A stretch of 64,000 nt of DNA, taken from assembly GCF_020091585.1 (NCBI RefSeq), contig NZ_CP083582.1:1612001-1676000 (forward strand), given 5' to 3'. Position 1 is the stretch's first letter; each line of letters starts with the position of its first letter. The notes under the pieces are model-generated. The model searched no databases. It had not been told where the DNA came from and saw nothing but the letters and a program-made list of their open reading frames with translations. Positions 8,023 through 18,261 of this stretch are shown one piece after another. A program made the position numbers and the translations under genes. The DNA is from Kovacikia minuta CCNUW1 (GTDB lineage: Bacteria > Cyanobacteriota > Cyanobacteriia > Leptolyngbyales > Leptolyngbyaceae).

Positions 8023-9048
8023 CTAACTCCTATATGCCAGCGCAAACCGCTCAATTCCAGCCAGGTCAGGAAAGATTTGGATCGGGTAATAGCTACCCTG
8101 TTGTTGCAACAGTTGGGTAACGGAACTTGCCTGTCCTGCCATCATTTCGAACAGGAGAATGCCATCGGCATGGAGGTAGGCGGGAGCAGTTGCAACCAGG
8201 TGGCGAATGGCATCCAGTCCATCGGGTCCGCCATTCAACGCCAGGTGAGGCTCATGCCGAGTGACTTCCGGTTGCAGTTCTAATACCAATTGGCTGGGAA
8301 TGTAGGGAGGGTTCGATATAATGCAGCTGAGTTTGCCTTTGAGGTGTTCCAGGGGTTGTAACCAGGAACCCTGGTAGAACTGAATGCGATGTTCCAACTG
8401 ATACGTTCTCGCATTTGCCCTGGCGATCGCCAGTGCCTCTGGGCTGCAATCCACAGCATGTATCACTGCTTCAGGAAATGCGGTTGCCAATCCCAGGGCG
8501 ATCGCGCCGCTGCCGGTGCCGAGATCTGCCCAATGCCCACTTGATAGGGGAGTGGGGAGTGGGGAGTGGGACGTGGGGGAAGAGGTCTGAATTTTGAATT
8601 TTGAAGTTTGAACTCCTTCCTGGCTTCTGGCTTCTGCCTTCTCCACTGCCGCGATCGCCAGATCAATCAAACATTCCGTCTCTGGCCGGGGAATGAGCAC
8701 TGCGGGAGCCACTTTGAGGCAAAACTGTCGCCAGGGAGCAATCCCTGTTAGATACTGGACGGGAATGCGCTCGTTTAGGCGTCGTTGCCAGAGGCTTTTC
8801 AATTCCCAAAAGGGGTGTTTCAGGGGAATGGTTGCCCGATCGCGAAATGATTCCAGCCGTAGTGACAGCCGATCCAGTCCGGCAAGTTCTTGCAAAAACC
8901 AATCGATTTCCTGAGGGGGGATATGGGCAGCGATCGCCTCAGACTGCGCCGCCTTACGCCACTCCCATAATTCTTGTCCTGCAACAGAAAACTCCCGCCT
9001 CAGAACTTGAGACGAGAGCTGATTAAAGGGAATATTAGCGTCAGACAT
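8023..9048 (-). CDS. prmC: Peptide chain release factor N5-glutamine methyltransferase
   Basis: PrmC (HemK) methylates the GGQ glutamine of release factors using S-adenosylmethionine. The helical N-terminal domain is followed by the PVQYLTG segment (97-102), the AdoMet loop ADLGTGSGAIAL (174-185) and the catalytic NPPY at 246-249. At 341 residues it is about 35 longer than usual: residues 138-171 (EARSQEGVQTSKFKIQTSSP onward) are encoded by STRR sequence at 8540-8640, inserted just before the AdoMet loop without breaking the frame. The ATG follows directly on a run of GGATAAAGGAT repeats, so the leader itself is repeat-derived. Confidence 0.93.
   Translation of the reverse strand: MSDANIPFNQLSSQVLRREFSVAGQELWEWRKAAQSEAIAAHIPPQEIDWFLQELAGLDRLSLRLESFRDRATIPLKHPFWELKSLWQRRLNERIPVQYLTGIAPWRQFCLKVAPAVLIPRPETECLIDLAIAAVEKAEARSQEGVQTSKFKIQTSSPTSHSPLPTPLSSGHWADLGTGSGAIALGLATAFPEAVIHAVDCSPEALAIARANARTYQLEHRIQFYQGSWLQPLEHLKGKLSCIISNPPYIPSQLVLELQPEVTRHEPHLALNGGPDGLDAIRHLVATAPAYLHADGILLFEMMAGQASSVTQLLQQQGSYYPIQIFPDLAGIERFALAYRS
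8540..8645. repeat. STRR array inside prmC
   Basis: GGGGAGTGGGGAGTGGGGAGT followed by AATTTTGAATTTTGAA and CTGGCTTCTGGCTTCTGCC lies within the coding sequence. It keeps the frame and encodes a low-complexity surface loop. Confidence 0.85.
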
Positions 9049-9105
9049 AGGGATAAAGGATGAAGGATAAGGGATAAAGGATAAAGGATAAAAAAAGCTT
9101 TCTTA
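9049..9105. repeat. GGATAAAGGAT-type short tandem repeat upstream of prmC
   Basis: Seven-to-ten base units of GGATAA(A)GGAT repeat about six times directly upstream of the prmC start codon. Confidence 0.85.
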
Positions 9106-9241
9106 CTTTTATCCCAATACATCTTGGTTAAAGGGGAAAAAGTATGAAACCTAACCAGATTTTCCTTTCCCCTTTTCCCCTGACCCAAAAAGGATTGACG
9201 ACTTTTATTCTTTATCCTTCATCCTTTCCCCTTCATCCTTT

Positions 9242-10061
9242 CTACTTCTTGGGTGCCGCAGGTGCGGGTTTGTTTGCAGGTGCGGTGGACGCAGGTTTGG
9301 GCTGGTTACCCGGTTGCTTACTACCCCCTAGAGATTGGACATAGGTAATCGCCTCCTGGGAGGGAACCAGCATCACCTGATTCAGTTGGGGATCGTTCTT
9401 GGTACGCAACACTTCAATTAAACCCTCCAGGTTCAACACCTGGATCTCAATGGTGGAAGCCATATTGGGTTGCTGTTGCTTGAACTTATCCACCAGTGCT
9501 TGCAATTCCTCTTTCTTGAAAAACATCGGAATCACAGACTGGTTGCCCTGTTGAATGGTTAGATAACCTTTTTCCTTGCCACCCTTTGCCACAAACAGGG
9601 GCGTTCCGTTAGAAATTCTGAACCTGCTGACCGCTTTTCTTCAACAGATCCACGGCAATTCCCACTTCCTGCTTAGAGGGGACAAAGGCAAATCCTAGAC
9701 CTTCGGGTTTATCCTTATTGGACTGTTGAAGTTGGTAAACTTCTGCGAGAGAAACGGGTACAACGGTAACCCCTTTTGCCAATTCAGGGTTTTTGGTTTT
9801 TAGCGTTTCTAAAAATGCCTGGGCATCTTTTTGGCTAATGAAGACGCCTGCAACCGCTGGTCCCTTTTGACCTTGAGGTGGAGATGCGACCAGGGGTGCA
9901 CCTTGAGCGTTCGCGATCGTAAACACGGGGACTGAACGCAACTTCTGGAGAATCTGATCTTGTGGGAGCGCAAGCGCTTGTAGTGCACCCGTCAGAACTG
10001 ACCCCATCAGGACACTTCCGACCAGACCAACCGTTGTACTCCAGCGAATCAATGATTTCAT
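9242..10061 (-). pseudogene. Tic22-like exported protein gene with a one-base frameshift
   Basis: Two abutting frames make one Tic22-family protein of about 272 residues. The first part starts at ATG 10061 (GGAGCAGTC upstream) with a signal peptide (LVGSVLMGSVLTGALQALA) and ends early at TAA 9609-9611. The second frame continues with NGTPLFVAKGGKEKGYL and ends in a Pro/Ala/Lys-rich tail. Dropping one T of the TTT at 9613-9615 (minus strand) restores a continuous frame. Cyanobacterial Tic22 proteins are periplasmic chaperone-like factors for outer-membrane biogenesis and are often essential, which argues for a sequence error rather than a true loss. Confidence 0.8.
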
Positions 10062-10082
10062 GACTGCTCCTGGCATTGACAC

Positions 10083-10683
10083 TCTAAAAGGTTAAAGGAG
10101 AAACCGGACTCAAAACGTTTGCAGTGTAACCAGTTCCGGTAGACTGAACCCTGCTGTGTAGATTTACCTACCCAAATTTGCCTACTCATTCTGAGGCATT
10201 CTCGCCCATTTGTAAAATCACCGCAACATTAAATTTTCAGGTCAATCCGTCTTTACGGGCAAATAGAACTCAATTGGAGCTAAATCCGGCATTTCTACAA
10301 CCTGCTTAGGAGCAGCGGTTAAATAACCTGCGTCGATCGAGGGAAGAACGAAACCCAATATTTGGGTGAGTGTTAGGTTTCGCAACCTCAACCAACTGAC
10401 AAAAGTTGATGGTATTTAATTCTCGTTCCTAAAATTAAGTTTAGAAAGAAAAGCGGATTATTTGACCTGGCAAAGATAGCATCCTAACAGATGGTGCGGT
10501 GATTCGCTCAAAGTTTCGACTCAAAGGCGAGACTTGACCGCAATAGACTTTCAGACAAGCTTAAAATGCCTTTGAATGCCTCTGAATCGAAGACGAGACT
10601 GGTGGGGAATTGTTCCACCCGCGGTTTTTGGGCGTAACCGTGGTAAGCAGAGAGCAAAAGGTGAAGGGACGGGAGAAGCGGAG
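10083..10683. other. Gene-free interval of about 600 nt
   Basis: No convincing coding frame or RNA is seen between the Tic22-like gene and the binding-protein gene. The only structure noted is the palindromic repeat at 10349-10382. Both flanking genes point away from this interval, so their promoters must lie here, but no clear -35/-10 pair can be chosen by eye. Confidence 0.5.
10349..10382. repeat. Palindromic repeat with CGAAACC / GGTTTCG arms
   Basis: A 7-bp perfect inverted pair (10349-10355 and 10376-10382) encloses a second palindrome CCCAATATTTGGG. It belongs to the same GGTTGGGTTTCG-like family as the copies at 3571-3698. Confidence 0.55.
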
Positions 10684-11948
10684 ATGAAGAAGCAAAGGAA
10701 AATGGGCTGGAGCAAAATTACTTTGCTTGGGCTACTGTTCGTTGCTGGTTGCCAGGGGGAGGAACCTCCAAAACGATTAAAAATTGCGACCCTGTTGCCC
10801 ATTACAGGGGATCTTGCTGCCTATGGTGCCTCAATGCAGGACAGCGCGCGGCTATTGGTCGATCGTGTTAACAGTTGTGGAGGAGCGCTGGGGCAACCCG
10901 TGGAACTGAGCACCCAGGATGACCAAACCGACCCGGCAGCAGGTGCCTCGGCAATGACCAAGTTGGCTGAAGTAGACCAGGTGGCAGGAGTGGTGGGAGC
11001 TGCATCCAGTGCTGTTTCGAGTGCAGCCGTGGAAATTGCCGTGCGTAACCAGGTGATGATGATTTCTCCTGCCAGTACCAGTCCTGTGTTTAGCGATCGG
11101 GCACGCAAGGGAGACTACAACGGTTTTTGGGCACGCACCGCACCGCCCGACACGTTTCAAGGAGAAGCCCTGGCAAAACTGGCAAAGGCAAGAGGGTTCC
11201 AGTCTGTAGCGGTTCTGGCAATTAACAACGACTACGGCAATGGCTTGCTGTCTGCCTTTATTCCCAGCTTTGAAAAGTTAGGCGGCAAGGTGACAAACAA
11301 ATCCAACCCCACCCGCTATCCTCCAGACAGCGCAACCTTTGACTCAGTGGTCAGCGCAGCATTCAAGGGTGAACCCGACGCGGTTCTACTCATTGCCTAT
11401 CCAGATACGGGTAGCCTCATTCTTAAAACGGCTTACGAACAGGGTTTTTTGGGCAAAAAAACAAAAATCATGGCAACGGATGGCTTGAAGGAAGCCAAAA
11501 TTGCCGAACAGATCGGCAAAAATTCGCAGGGAGAATATCTCGCTGTAGGCATGCTGGGAACAGCCCCCAGTGCGGGAGGACAAGCACTGAAAAGCTTTCG
11601 GGATCTTATTCACCGCTCAGTACCAGCGGCAGCCAAAGGTGTATGACCCCAATACCTGGGATGCGGCGGCACTCATGGTTTTGGCGGCTGAGGCGGCAAA
11701 ATCGCCAACCAGCACCGCGATTAAGGAAAACCTGAGAGAGGTGGCAAATCCTCCCGGTGAAGCGGTCACGGATGTTTGTCAAGCATTGTCGTTGATCCGG
11801 GCAGGCAAAAAAGTAAACTATCAGGGTGCCAGCGGTTCGGTGGACTTAAACCCCCAGGGGGACGTAACGGGCACTTACCGATGTTTGGACCGTTGAACCG
11901 GATGGCAGTCTTAAGGGGATCGGGGCGATCGCAGTCAGCGGAGAGTGA
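10684..11948 (+). pseudogene. Branched-chain amino-acid-type ABC substrate-binding lipoprotein gene with two one-base frameshifts
   Basis: The start is ATG 10684 (GGGAGAAGCGGAG upstream). The lipoprotein signal LLGLLFVAGC is followed by the type I periplasmic-binding fold of LivJ-like proteins (KIATLLPITGDLAAYGASMQ, VVGAASSAVSSA, ISPASTSP, ATDGLKEAKI). The frame breaks at 11606-11607: removing one T of the TT there lets it continue as TAQYQRQPKVYDPNTW. It breaks again at 11878-11879: removing one C of CC continues as DVWTVEPDGSLKGIGAI to TGA at 11948. Repaired, the protein has 420 residues, normal for the family. No permease or ATPase genes are adjacent. Confidence 0.82.
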
Positions 11949-11982
11949 TCGGTCGAGAGTTATGTGACAGTTCGGAGGTTGA

Positions 11983-13839
11983 TTAATAACCGAGCTGTGC
12001 CTTAGCCTGTTCTCGGAGGGCACGGGCATTAACCGCATTCGGTTGAATCTGTAAGGCCTTATCCAGAGAATTCACCGCGGCGTCAAAGCGTCCCAAATTC
12101 CACAAGGCAGCCCCTTTGGTACTCCAGGCTTCAGCCGAATTGCGGTTGAGTGCAATCGCCTGATCCAGGGCTTCAATTGCCTCCACCGATCGCCCGACTT
12201 CCTGAAGTGCCATTCCCCGGTCCACCCAGGCATCAAAAAAATTGGGTTTAAGCGCGGTTGCCTGCTCGAATAAATTCAGCGCTTCAATGATGCGTTGTTG
12301 CTGCTTAAGCGCTTTCCCCTTACTCCAGAGGGCTTCGGAATAATCCGGGTTCAGATCGAGCGCATCATTACAAGCGACGATCGCCGCGCTGGGCTGGTTC
12401 AAGGACACTAAACTGTCACACCGTCCCCAGTAAGCTTGAGCCATATTCGGCTTCAGATTAATCACCTGATCATAAAGCGCCAGTGCTTGCTTATATTGCC
12501 GCTGCTGCCGTAGTTGATTAGCCTGGTCCAAAAGGCTGCCAGGTTGATTAGCCACAGCAGGCTGAGGAGAAGCCAAAGGTAAACTCTTAGAGCCGGTTAA
12601 GCCGCTAACCGCTGAACTGAAAGGGGTGAAGGTGCTAATCGGTTGAAGGGTACCCCATTTAACTGACAGCAGCGCTACCCCTGCAACTGCCAACCCAGTC
12701 AGAATGGCGACCCGCCTGGATACGAGTTTTTCCAGTCCTTCTTTCAGATCCCCTAAAAGGGCTGGAGTGGTCAGTTGCTGGGAATCATGGAATTGCTCGG
12801 AAGGAACGATCGACAAATCGCTTCCATCTAGCGTCAAAGTCTCATCTTGAGTATCGGTTGGAGCAAACATCCTAACGCCATCCCTCTCCATTTCCGATGT
12901 CACCTGTTCCGGTTCAGTGGCTTCCAGACGAGCAGGTGAGAGCAGCGTAATTGCCTCCGCAAGGGGTTGGGCTTCTGGTTCAATAATTTTTGTTGATAAA
13001 TTTTGCAAAGCTTCCAGAGCTTCCCCCGCAGCCTGAAAGCGATCGCGGAAGTCGTAGCACACCATACCATCCAGGATGGTTGCCAGTTCAGAACTCACTG
13101 TAGGTGCATGCATGCGCCAGTCAATTTCGCCGGTCTGGTCATCATCCTCCAGGTCTGTGGCAGATACTCCCGTCAAGGCCTGAATCCCTACCAGCCCAAC
13201 CGCGTAAACATCACTACAATAACGGGGCTTCCCAGCTAATTGTTCATTTGGGACGTAGCCCTGGGTGCCAATCGCGATCGTTAAATCGGATTTTGTATCC
13301 GTGGCAGTGCTCTGGATTGTGACCTGCTTGACCGCCCCAAAATCAATCAAAACCAACTTTCCATCCCGACGGCGGCGGATTAAATTAGAAGGTTTGATGT
13401 CCCGGTGAATGACTTGTTGTTGGTGGACAAACTCAAGAATTTGCAAGATATCCCGTAACAGCAAAACGACCCGATCCTCAGACCAGGGCTTCCCCTTAAC
13501 AATCTGCCGTGTCAGCGATTCCCCTTCAACAAACTCTTGAACCAAATAAAATTCTTGATTTTCCTCAAAGTGGGCAAACAGTGACGGAATCTGACTATGT
13601 TTGCCCAATTGGTAAAGCACCTTGGCTTCCGTATTAAACAGCCGCCTGGCTGTTTGTAAATGTTTGGTGTTGCTTGCCCGCCCCAGCAGACGCTTGACGA
13701 CACAGCGGGGACGATCGGGCAAGTGCAGGTCCTGTGCCAGAAATGTTTGACCAAACCCACCCACTCCTAGCTGACTAATCAGTTTGTACCGTTTACCCAC
13801 AACAGAGTCAGGATTGTCCTGTTGAGATTGATAACTCAT
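11983..13839 (-). CDS. Serine/threonine protein kinase with membrane helix and TPR domain
   Basis: A 618-residue Hanks-type kinase. The glycine-rich loop GVGGFGQTF, the ATP lysine in CVVKRL, the catalytic loop HRDIKPSNLI and the metal loop IDFGAVKQ are all present, so it should be active. After a linker (about 285-365), one membrane helix (VAILTGLAVAGVALLSV) leads to about five TPR units (from about 430 to the end), each with the A..YW/LW pattern. The kinase is predicted cytosolic and the TPRs on the other side of the membrane, where they could bind a ligand protein. It is convergent with the preceding binding-protein gene. Confidence 0.93.
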   Translation of the reverse strand: MSYQSQQDNPDSVVGKRYKLISQLGVGGFGQTFLAQDLHLPDRPRCVVKRLLGRASNTKHLQTARRLFNTEAKVLYQLGKHSQIPSLFAHFEENQEFYLVQEFVEGESLTRQIVKGKPWSEDRVVLLLRDILQILEFVHQQQVIHRDIKPSNLIRRRRDGKLVLIDFGAVKQVTIQSTATDTKSDLTIAIGTQGYVPNEQLAGKPRYCSDVYAVGLVGIQALTGVSATDLEDDDQTGEIDWRMHAPTVSSELATILDGMVCYDFRDRFQAAGEALEALQNLSTKIIEPEAQPLAEAITLLSPARLEATEPEQVTSEMERDGVRMFAPTDTQDETLTLDGSDLSIVPSEQFHDSQQLTTPALLGDLKEGLEKLVSRRVAILTGLAVAGVALLSVKWGTLQPISTFTPFSSAVSGLTGSKSLPLASPQPAVANQPGSLLDQANQLRQQRQYKQALALYDQVINLKPNMAQAYWGRCDSLVSLNQPSAAIVACNDALDLNPDYSEALWSKGKALKQQQRIIEALNLFEQATALKPNFFDAWVDRGMALQEVGRSVEAIEALDQAIALNRNSAEAWSTKGAALWNLGRFDAAVNSLDKALQIQPNAVNARALREQAKAQLGY

Positions 13840-14124
13840 GGTTCAGTTGGTCACACTAACTTCATCAACATTTGCACAGACCACCTCTCACACTCTGAAT
13901 AAAACCCTAACATCAGGAGCGCTTGAGAACCACCCAACAAAATCAATTGAATGAGTGTGAGGCAAGATAAGTTACTCTACACTGGAGCAGGTAAAATTCC
14001 CTGAAGCTTTACGGTAGCGTTCTAGACAGATGATTTTGGATAGAGGGTTCATCTTTTTAAGGGGCACCCAATTTAACCTCCTGGGGTAGGGTTGTCGAAC
14101 TTTTTTTTGTTAAGAGGAGTTGTC

Positions 14125-14574
14125 ATGTCGGTTCAAGGCATTCCAGTCATTACGGCAAAGCTACTAGAGGCAAAAAAAGCAAAGGGATTGACCTTTGGTG
14201 ATTTGGAGAAAGCAATCGGACGGGATGAAGTCTGGATTGCTGCTGTATTCTATCGTCAGGCAAGCGCATCTGAAGATGAAGCGACGAAACTCCTCGATGC
14301 TCTGGGCCTAAGCTCTGGCTTAATCCCAGAATTAACAGCCTTTCCGGCAAAAGGTTTGGGACCAGTTGTTCCCACCGATCCGCTGATTTATCGGTTCTAC
14401 GAAATTATTCAGGTGTACGGGATGCCAATTAAAGACGTGATCCATGAAAAATTTGGAGATGGCATCATGAGTGCGATCGATTTCACCTTAGACATTGAGA
14501 AGGAAGAAGACCCCAAGGGAGACCGGGTCAAAGTGGTTATGAATGGCAAATTTTTGTCCTATAAAAAGTGGTAG
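14125..14574 (+). CDS. cynS: Cyanate hydratase (cyanase)
   Basis: Cyanase converts cyanate and bicarbonate to carbamate and CO2, releasing ammonia and CO2. The 149-residue length is typical. The catalytic Arg and Glu are in [11 protein letters not shown] and the Ser in [11 protein letters not shown]; the N-terminal half is the helical bundle DNA-binding-like fold. The start at 14125 has an AAGAGGAG ribosome-binding sequence; the frame continues upstream to 14092 without such a site. No cyanate transporter genes (cynABD) are adjacent, so the enzyme may act on internally formed or diffused cyanate. A CDF transporter gene follows after 18 nt. Confidence 0.96.
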   Translation: MSVQGIPVITAKLLEAKKAKGLTFGDLEKAIGRDEVWIAAVFYRQASASEDEATKLLDALGLSSGLIPELTAFPAKGLGPVVPTDPLIYRFYEIIQVYGMPIKDVIHEKFGDGIMSAIDFTLDIEKEEDPKGDRVKVVMNGKFLSYKKW

Positions 14575-14592
14575 AGCGAAAAATTCCAATCC

Positions 14593-15255
14593 ATGCACCA
14601 GCATATTGGCGATGGTCATCACAGCCATTCCCACGAAACCCTGATCGATCCCCAAACCAAACGCAATCAATTGGCGACCGCCCTCCTGTTGATTGGGGGC
14701 TTTGCTGTTGCAGAGTTGGGAATGGGGCTGTTCAGCCATAGTTTGGCGCTCATTGCAGAGTCCGGTCATATGGCATCGGACAGTTTGGCATTGATTCTGG
14801 CACTGCTGGCCAGTTGGCTGGGGCAATCCTCCCAATCACAAAGCCCAACCAATCACCGTCTGGAAACGACCGCAGCGTTAATTAACGGCATCGGCCTAAC
14901 GGCGATCGCCCTCTGGATAGGGTGGGAATCAATCGATCGCCTGCACTCTCCTGCGACTGACATTGCCAGTCTGCCCATGCTCTTGACTGCTGTCATTGGC
15001 GTCATTGTCAATGGTGTCAATGTTGCTGTGCTGCACCGGGGTAGCGATCATGACTTGAACCTGAAAGGTGCCTTTCTGCACGTCCTGGCAGACCTGATTA
15101 GCTCTATTGGAGTAATTTTGGCAGCGATCTCCATTGCCACCCTACACTGGCTCTGGGCAGACGGAGCCGTCAGCCTGCTGGTCGCCATTCTCATCCTCCT
15201 CAGTGCAATTCCCCTAATCATAGAAAGCGTGAAAAGCTTGTTGAATAGGGCGTAG
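14593..15255 (+). CDS. Cation diffusion facilitator (CDF) family metal exporter
   Basis: A 220-residue membrane protein with six predicted helices. The His-rich N-terminus (HQHIGDGHHSHSH) and the two metal-site motifs ESGHMASD (helix 2) and HVLADLISS (helix 5) identify the CDF family; the first position of the helix 2 motif is Glu where Asp is commoner. The usual cytoplasmic C-terminal domain is absent: the protein ends soon after helix 6 (IIESVKSLLNRA). Zinc or cobalt export by proton exchange is the likely role. It begins 18 nt after cynS and may be co-transcribed, though a functional link is not obvious. Confidence 0.88.
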   Translation: MHQHIGDGHHSHSHETLIDPQTKRNQLATALLLIGGFAVAELGMGLFSHSLALIAESGHMASDSLALILALLASWLGQSSQSQSPTNHRLETTAALINGIGLTAIALWIGWESIDRLHSPATDIASLPMLLTAVIGVIVNGVNVAVLHRGSDHDLNLKGAFLHVLADLISSIGVILAAISIATLHWLWADGAVSLLVAILILLSAIPLIIESVKSLLNRA

Positions 15256-15343
15256 GGAATGGGAACCAGGCAGCAGGGAAAGCATCGCAGACCCAAGGAT
15301 GACGGGAGTGTAAAGGCAGGAGAAGGAATAGGGCAGATTCCTA

Positions 15344-15403
15344 TAGGGGCAGGTTTAGTCCGTACCGATTCATCTCAACCAACCATCTAACAAAACCCGC
15401 CTA
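15344..15403. repeat. Palindromic dispersed repeat (TAGGGGCAGGTTTAGT arm)
   Basis: The left arm TAGGGGCAGGTTTAGT pairs imperfectly with the right arm ACAAAACCCGCCTA about 30 nt away, a miniature-element-like hairpin often seen dispersed in filamentous cyanobacteria. Confidence 0.55.
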
Positions 15404-15446
15404 CGATTGTTCGGATTTGCCCAGAAGTTCATTTAAATCGGTATTA

Positions 15447-15508
15447 AAATTCAAAACTTAAAATTTAAAACTTAAAACTTAAAACTTAAAACTTAAAACT
15501 TAAAACCT
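15447..15508. repeat. AAAACTT heptanucleotide tandem array
   Basis: About seven near-identical copies of the 7-base unit AAAACTT in a row, a classic STRR. Related units recur at 20085-20230, 23725-23766 and 35945-35965. Confidence 0.9.
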
Positions 15509-15853
15509 TCCTTCCCTTCTCCTTCATCCTGGCTTCATCTCTCCATCTCATTTTCTCCCCTACTCGTGCAAATATCAGGACATTGGGGCACCCTATTAGT
15601 AGGAGTGTCTGCACTTCTGTCCCGTATGTTCTCATTGAAATTATGGAAGCCCCACCCTTACTGATTGATTTCCCATTCCACCCAGAACCTCTCATCAGGT
15701 TCCAATTTGCATTAGCTGAAACCTCATGCTGGCAGGTGGGAGGACTTGGAATGAACAGGGGGCTTCTGCCTTGCTGAACTTTTCAGGGTATTGCTGGAGC
15801 GATCGCACAGTCCAGGTTCAACCAATTTGAATGCTGTTTGTCGGTAAAACCCT

Positions 15854-18239
15854 ATGGAAAAAGATGTGCTGGCATCAGAATTGAAAGGACAACGGACACT
15901 GGCAACCGTGGTATTTACCGATTGTGTCGGGTTCAGTGCCAGAATGTCGGTAGATGAGGATCACACCCTGGATTTGATCCGGCGAGACCTCAAATTGATG
16001 AAGCAATTGTGCGAGAACTATGAAGGGCGAGTTCTCAAATCCACTGGGGACGGGTTATTAATGTGCTTCATCAGCGCAGTCAAAGCGGTTGAGTATGCGA
16101 TCGAGGTGCAAAGAAACCTGACTGAAAAAGCTAGTAAATTAGCGCCCCACGATGCGCTTAAACATCGAATCGGCATCCACCTGGCAGATATTTTTATTAA
16201 TGAAACTGATGTTATGGGAAACGGGGTCAACATTGCCGCCCGTTTACAAACGCTGGCAGACCCCGGAGGTATCTGCATTTCTCAAACTGTTTATGATGTC
16301 GTCAAAGCGGGGCTAAATGTAGGAACCCGTTATCTCGGTCCCCGAGAACTCAAAAACATTCGGGAAATCGTCCCTGTCTACAAAATTCTACTTGCTCCTG
16401 ACGTTGAACTCTCGGATGCATACGTTAGTGTTGTCCGCAACTTAGAGCAAAATAAAAACCTCGCCCGGATTAAAAAACTCCTCTTTTATTCTTGCAAAAG
16501 TACCTGGGAAAACAGCCAGAGTGTCGTCGATTCATTCCCTCTGGAAGCCTTGCTGCATGAACTGCTAGAAGTTGCCTCAACGCCCGATCGCCTGAAGTCT
16601 TTTTTGGATTCGGCTGTAAAAACTTTGAGCAAACCAGCCGAATACACTCTGGTTGCCAACGACATTATGCAGGAGGTGAGCAGGCTTTACGACGCCCAGC
16701 AGCAATCCGTTGTTTCTGGACAGGCTAAACCACCGATTTCTGCTGATCTCACAGTTGCAAATCAGAATCCCCCCCATCGGGCTACCTTTCTTTCACCCTA
16801 TGAGCTGATTGCACAAGAGCTTGAGCAAACAGAAAATTCTTTGCGTACCAAGAAACTGGCTTTTTATATTTGCAAAAAACGTTGGGAGAATGACCCGAAT
16901 TCCTTAAGCAAAGTCTCACTGGTGAACCTGGTGGTGGAACTACACCAACTAGCGCCGACCCTGGAACAGCTAATTACAATCACCAATGAATTTGTTCAGA
17001 CTTTAAGCACAACAAGCCGAATATGTGGTGGTCGCCAATGGGTTGATCAGCAAGCTTCAGAGGTTGTACGTCAGTTCTAACACCCCCCCTCTCCACCCTT
17101 CCCCCATCTCCGTACCCGATGCACCGATTCAGTCTGTTGCTTCACCCCTGGCGAAGGTTGATGCCCAGGTATCTGGTCCATCGCCCCACGCTCGGCCAGT
17201 GCCGCAGGCGAAGTACACTCACATTGCCGGGGAACTGAACCAGCACTCCAAGTTGCTGCGCGTCAAAAAGCTGATGCTCTACGCCTCGCGTCAAGAGTGG
17301 GAAAGTGATCCTGACCGGTTAAAGGAGCTGAATCTTGAACAATTAATTCAAGAACTGCATCAGCAAAATGGAACCAGGGAAGAGCTAGAACAATCACTCC
17401 AAGCCGTCGTCAAATTGTTGAACAAGCGTGAAGAGTATTCTGCGATCGCTCGTTCCGTGGTTGATAAACTCGGCAAACTTTACGCTCATGCCCCAGAGGC
17501 TTTAGAGGAAGTGGCTTCCGAGCCAGGCCCTGCGGATGCGGTACCGGACCCAATATTTTCTAAGCCAGAGGATGTAGGACATTCTTCCCCTGCCCCGCAA
17601 CAACCTGAAAACCCTCCCCCCCAGGCCCTCCCCAGCTTGTTCGACTATCGCCTGGGAGTAATAAAATCTGCCAACCCTCTACGGGCAAAAATTTTGCTCT
17701 TTTCTGCTCTCCAAAAAGACTTCAGCGAGGGTGATCATAACTGGTTCAACCTCAAAGCCTATGACCTGGATGGCTTAATGCGGCAATTGCTGGGTACCTG
17801 TAAAACTTACACTGACCTGGAAGCCTCGCTCTATCGTGCTGCCAGACATTTCAAGGAAACAGAAGACCATTTGCAGACTGCGACAGCTGTAATCAAATGT
17901 CTCCGTCCCTTCTATTTACATGGCGGGTCCGCCCTCCTACTCCATGAATCTACTGAAGACACCCAAATTAGTCTGGACGACTTTGAGGAAACCACTCTGG
18001 AATTTGCTGATGCTAACGACGAAGATGAATTGACCTGTCAAATGCTTACTGCTGCCAATAGTCCGACGGGTTTACTTGAATCGCCCAATCTTGTAGCTGG
18101 CAACACCCTCTTCCCGAGCGATCGAGAATATTCCAAGCCTCAGAGCGAACCAACCTCACCCCCCTCCAACCTAAATCGGGCTGAAACTTTAGATGACAAC
18201 GGATGCATACCCGATCAAACCCCTCCCCAATTCCATTAG
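15854..18239 (+). CDS. Class III adenylate cyclase with four C-terminal helical repeats (one-base frameshift inside)
   Basis: The cyclase domain (residues 15-190) keeps all key residues: metal Asp in VVFTDCVGFS and STGDGLLM, the substrate Lys in VLKSTGDG, the substrate Asp in TDVMGNG, and the transition-state Asn and Arg in VNIAARLQ. This predicts an active enzyme making cAMP. The rest is four copies of a helical unit of about 95 residues, each opening (E)LxQxxxxLRxKKLxxY and ending near A..V...L..LY; I know no name for it. The frame breaks at 17011-17012: dropping one A joins the first frame (ending 17080) to the second (open from 17025), giving 794 residues. The pentapeptide and SLOG genes follow at once. 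Confidence 0.85.
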
Positions 18240-18261
18240 GAATCACCAGGCTGAGAGACGC

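Larger units (their letters stand above)
15256..15853. other. Gene-free interval of about 600 nt with repeats
   Basis: It holds a palindromic dispersed repeat (15344-15403), an AAAACTT tandem array (15447-15508) and pyrimidine-rich runs. A possible short frame at 15583-15777 has no family features and no ribosome-binding sequence and is not called. Confidence 0.6.

Noticed and set aside
9609-9615. Programmed +1 frameshift in the Tic22-like gene (stop codon right at the shift, as in prfB)
   Set aside because: The P-site codon TTC would re-pair poorly after a +1 slip, no upstream stimulator is evident, and six similar one-base insertions occur in unrelated genes.
13840-14124. Possible NtcA-type site upstream of cynS
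   Set aside because: No GTA-N8-TAC match was found in this interval on inspection.
15583-15777. 64-codon plus-strand frame before the cyclase gene
   Set aside because: No Shine-Dalgarno-like sequence, composition unlike neighbours, no recognisable domain.
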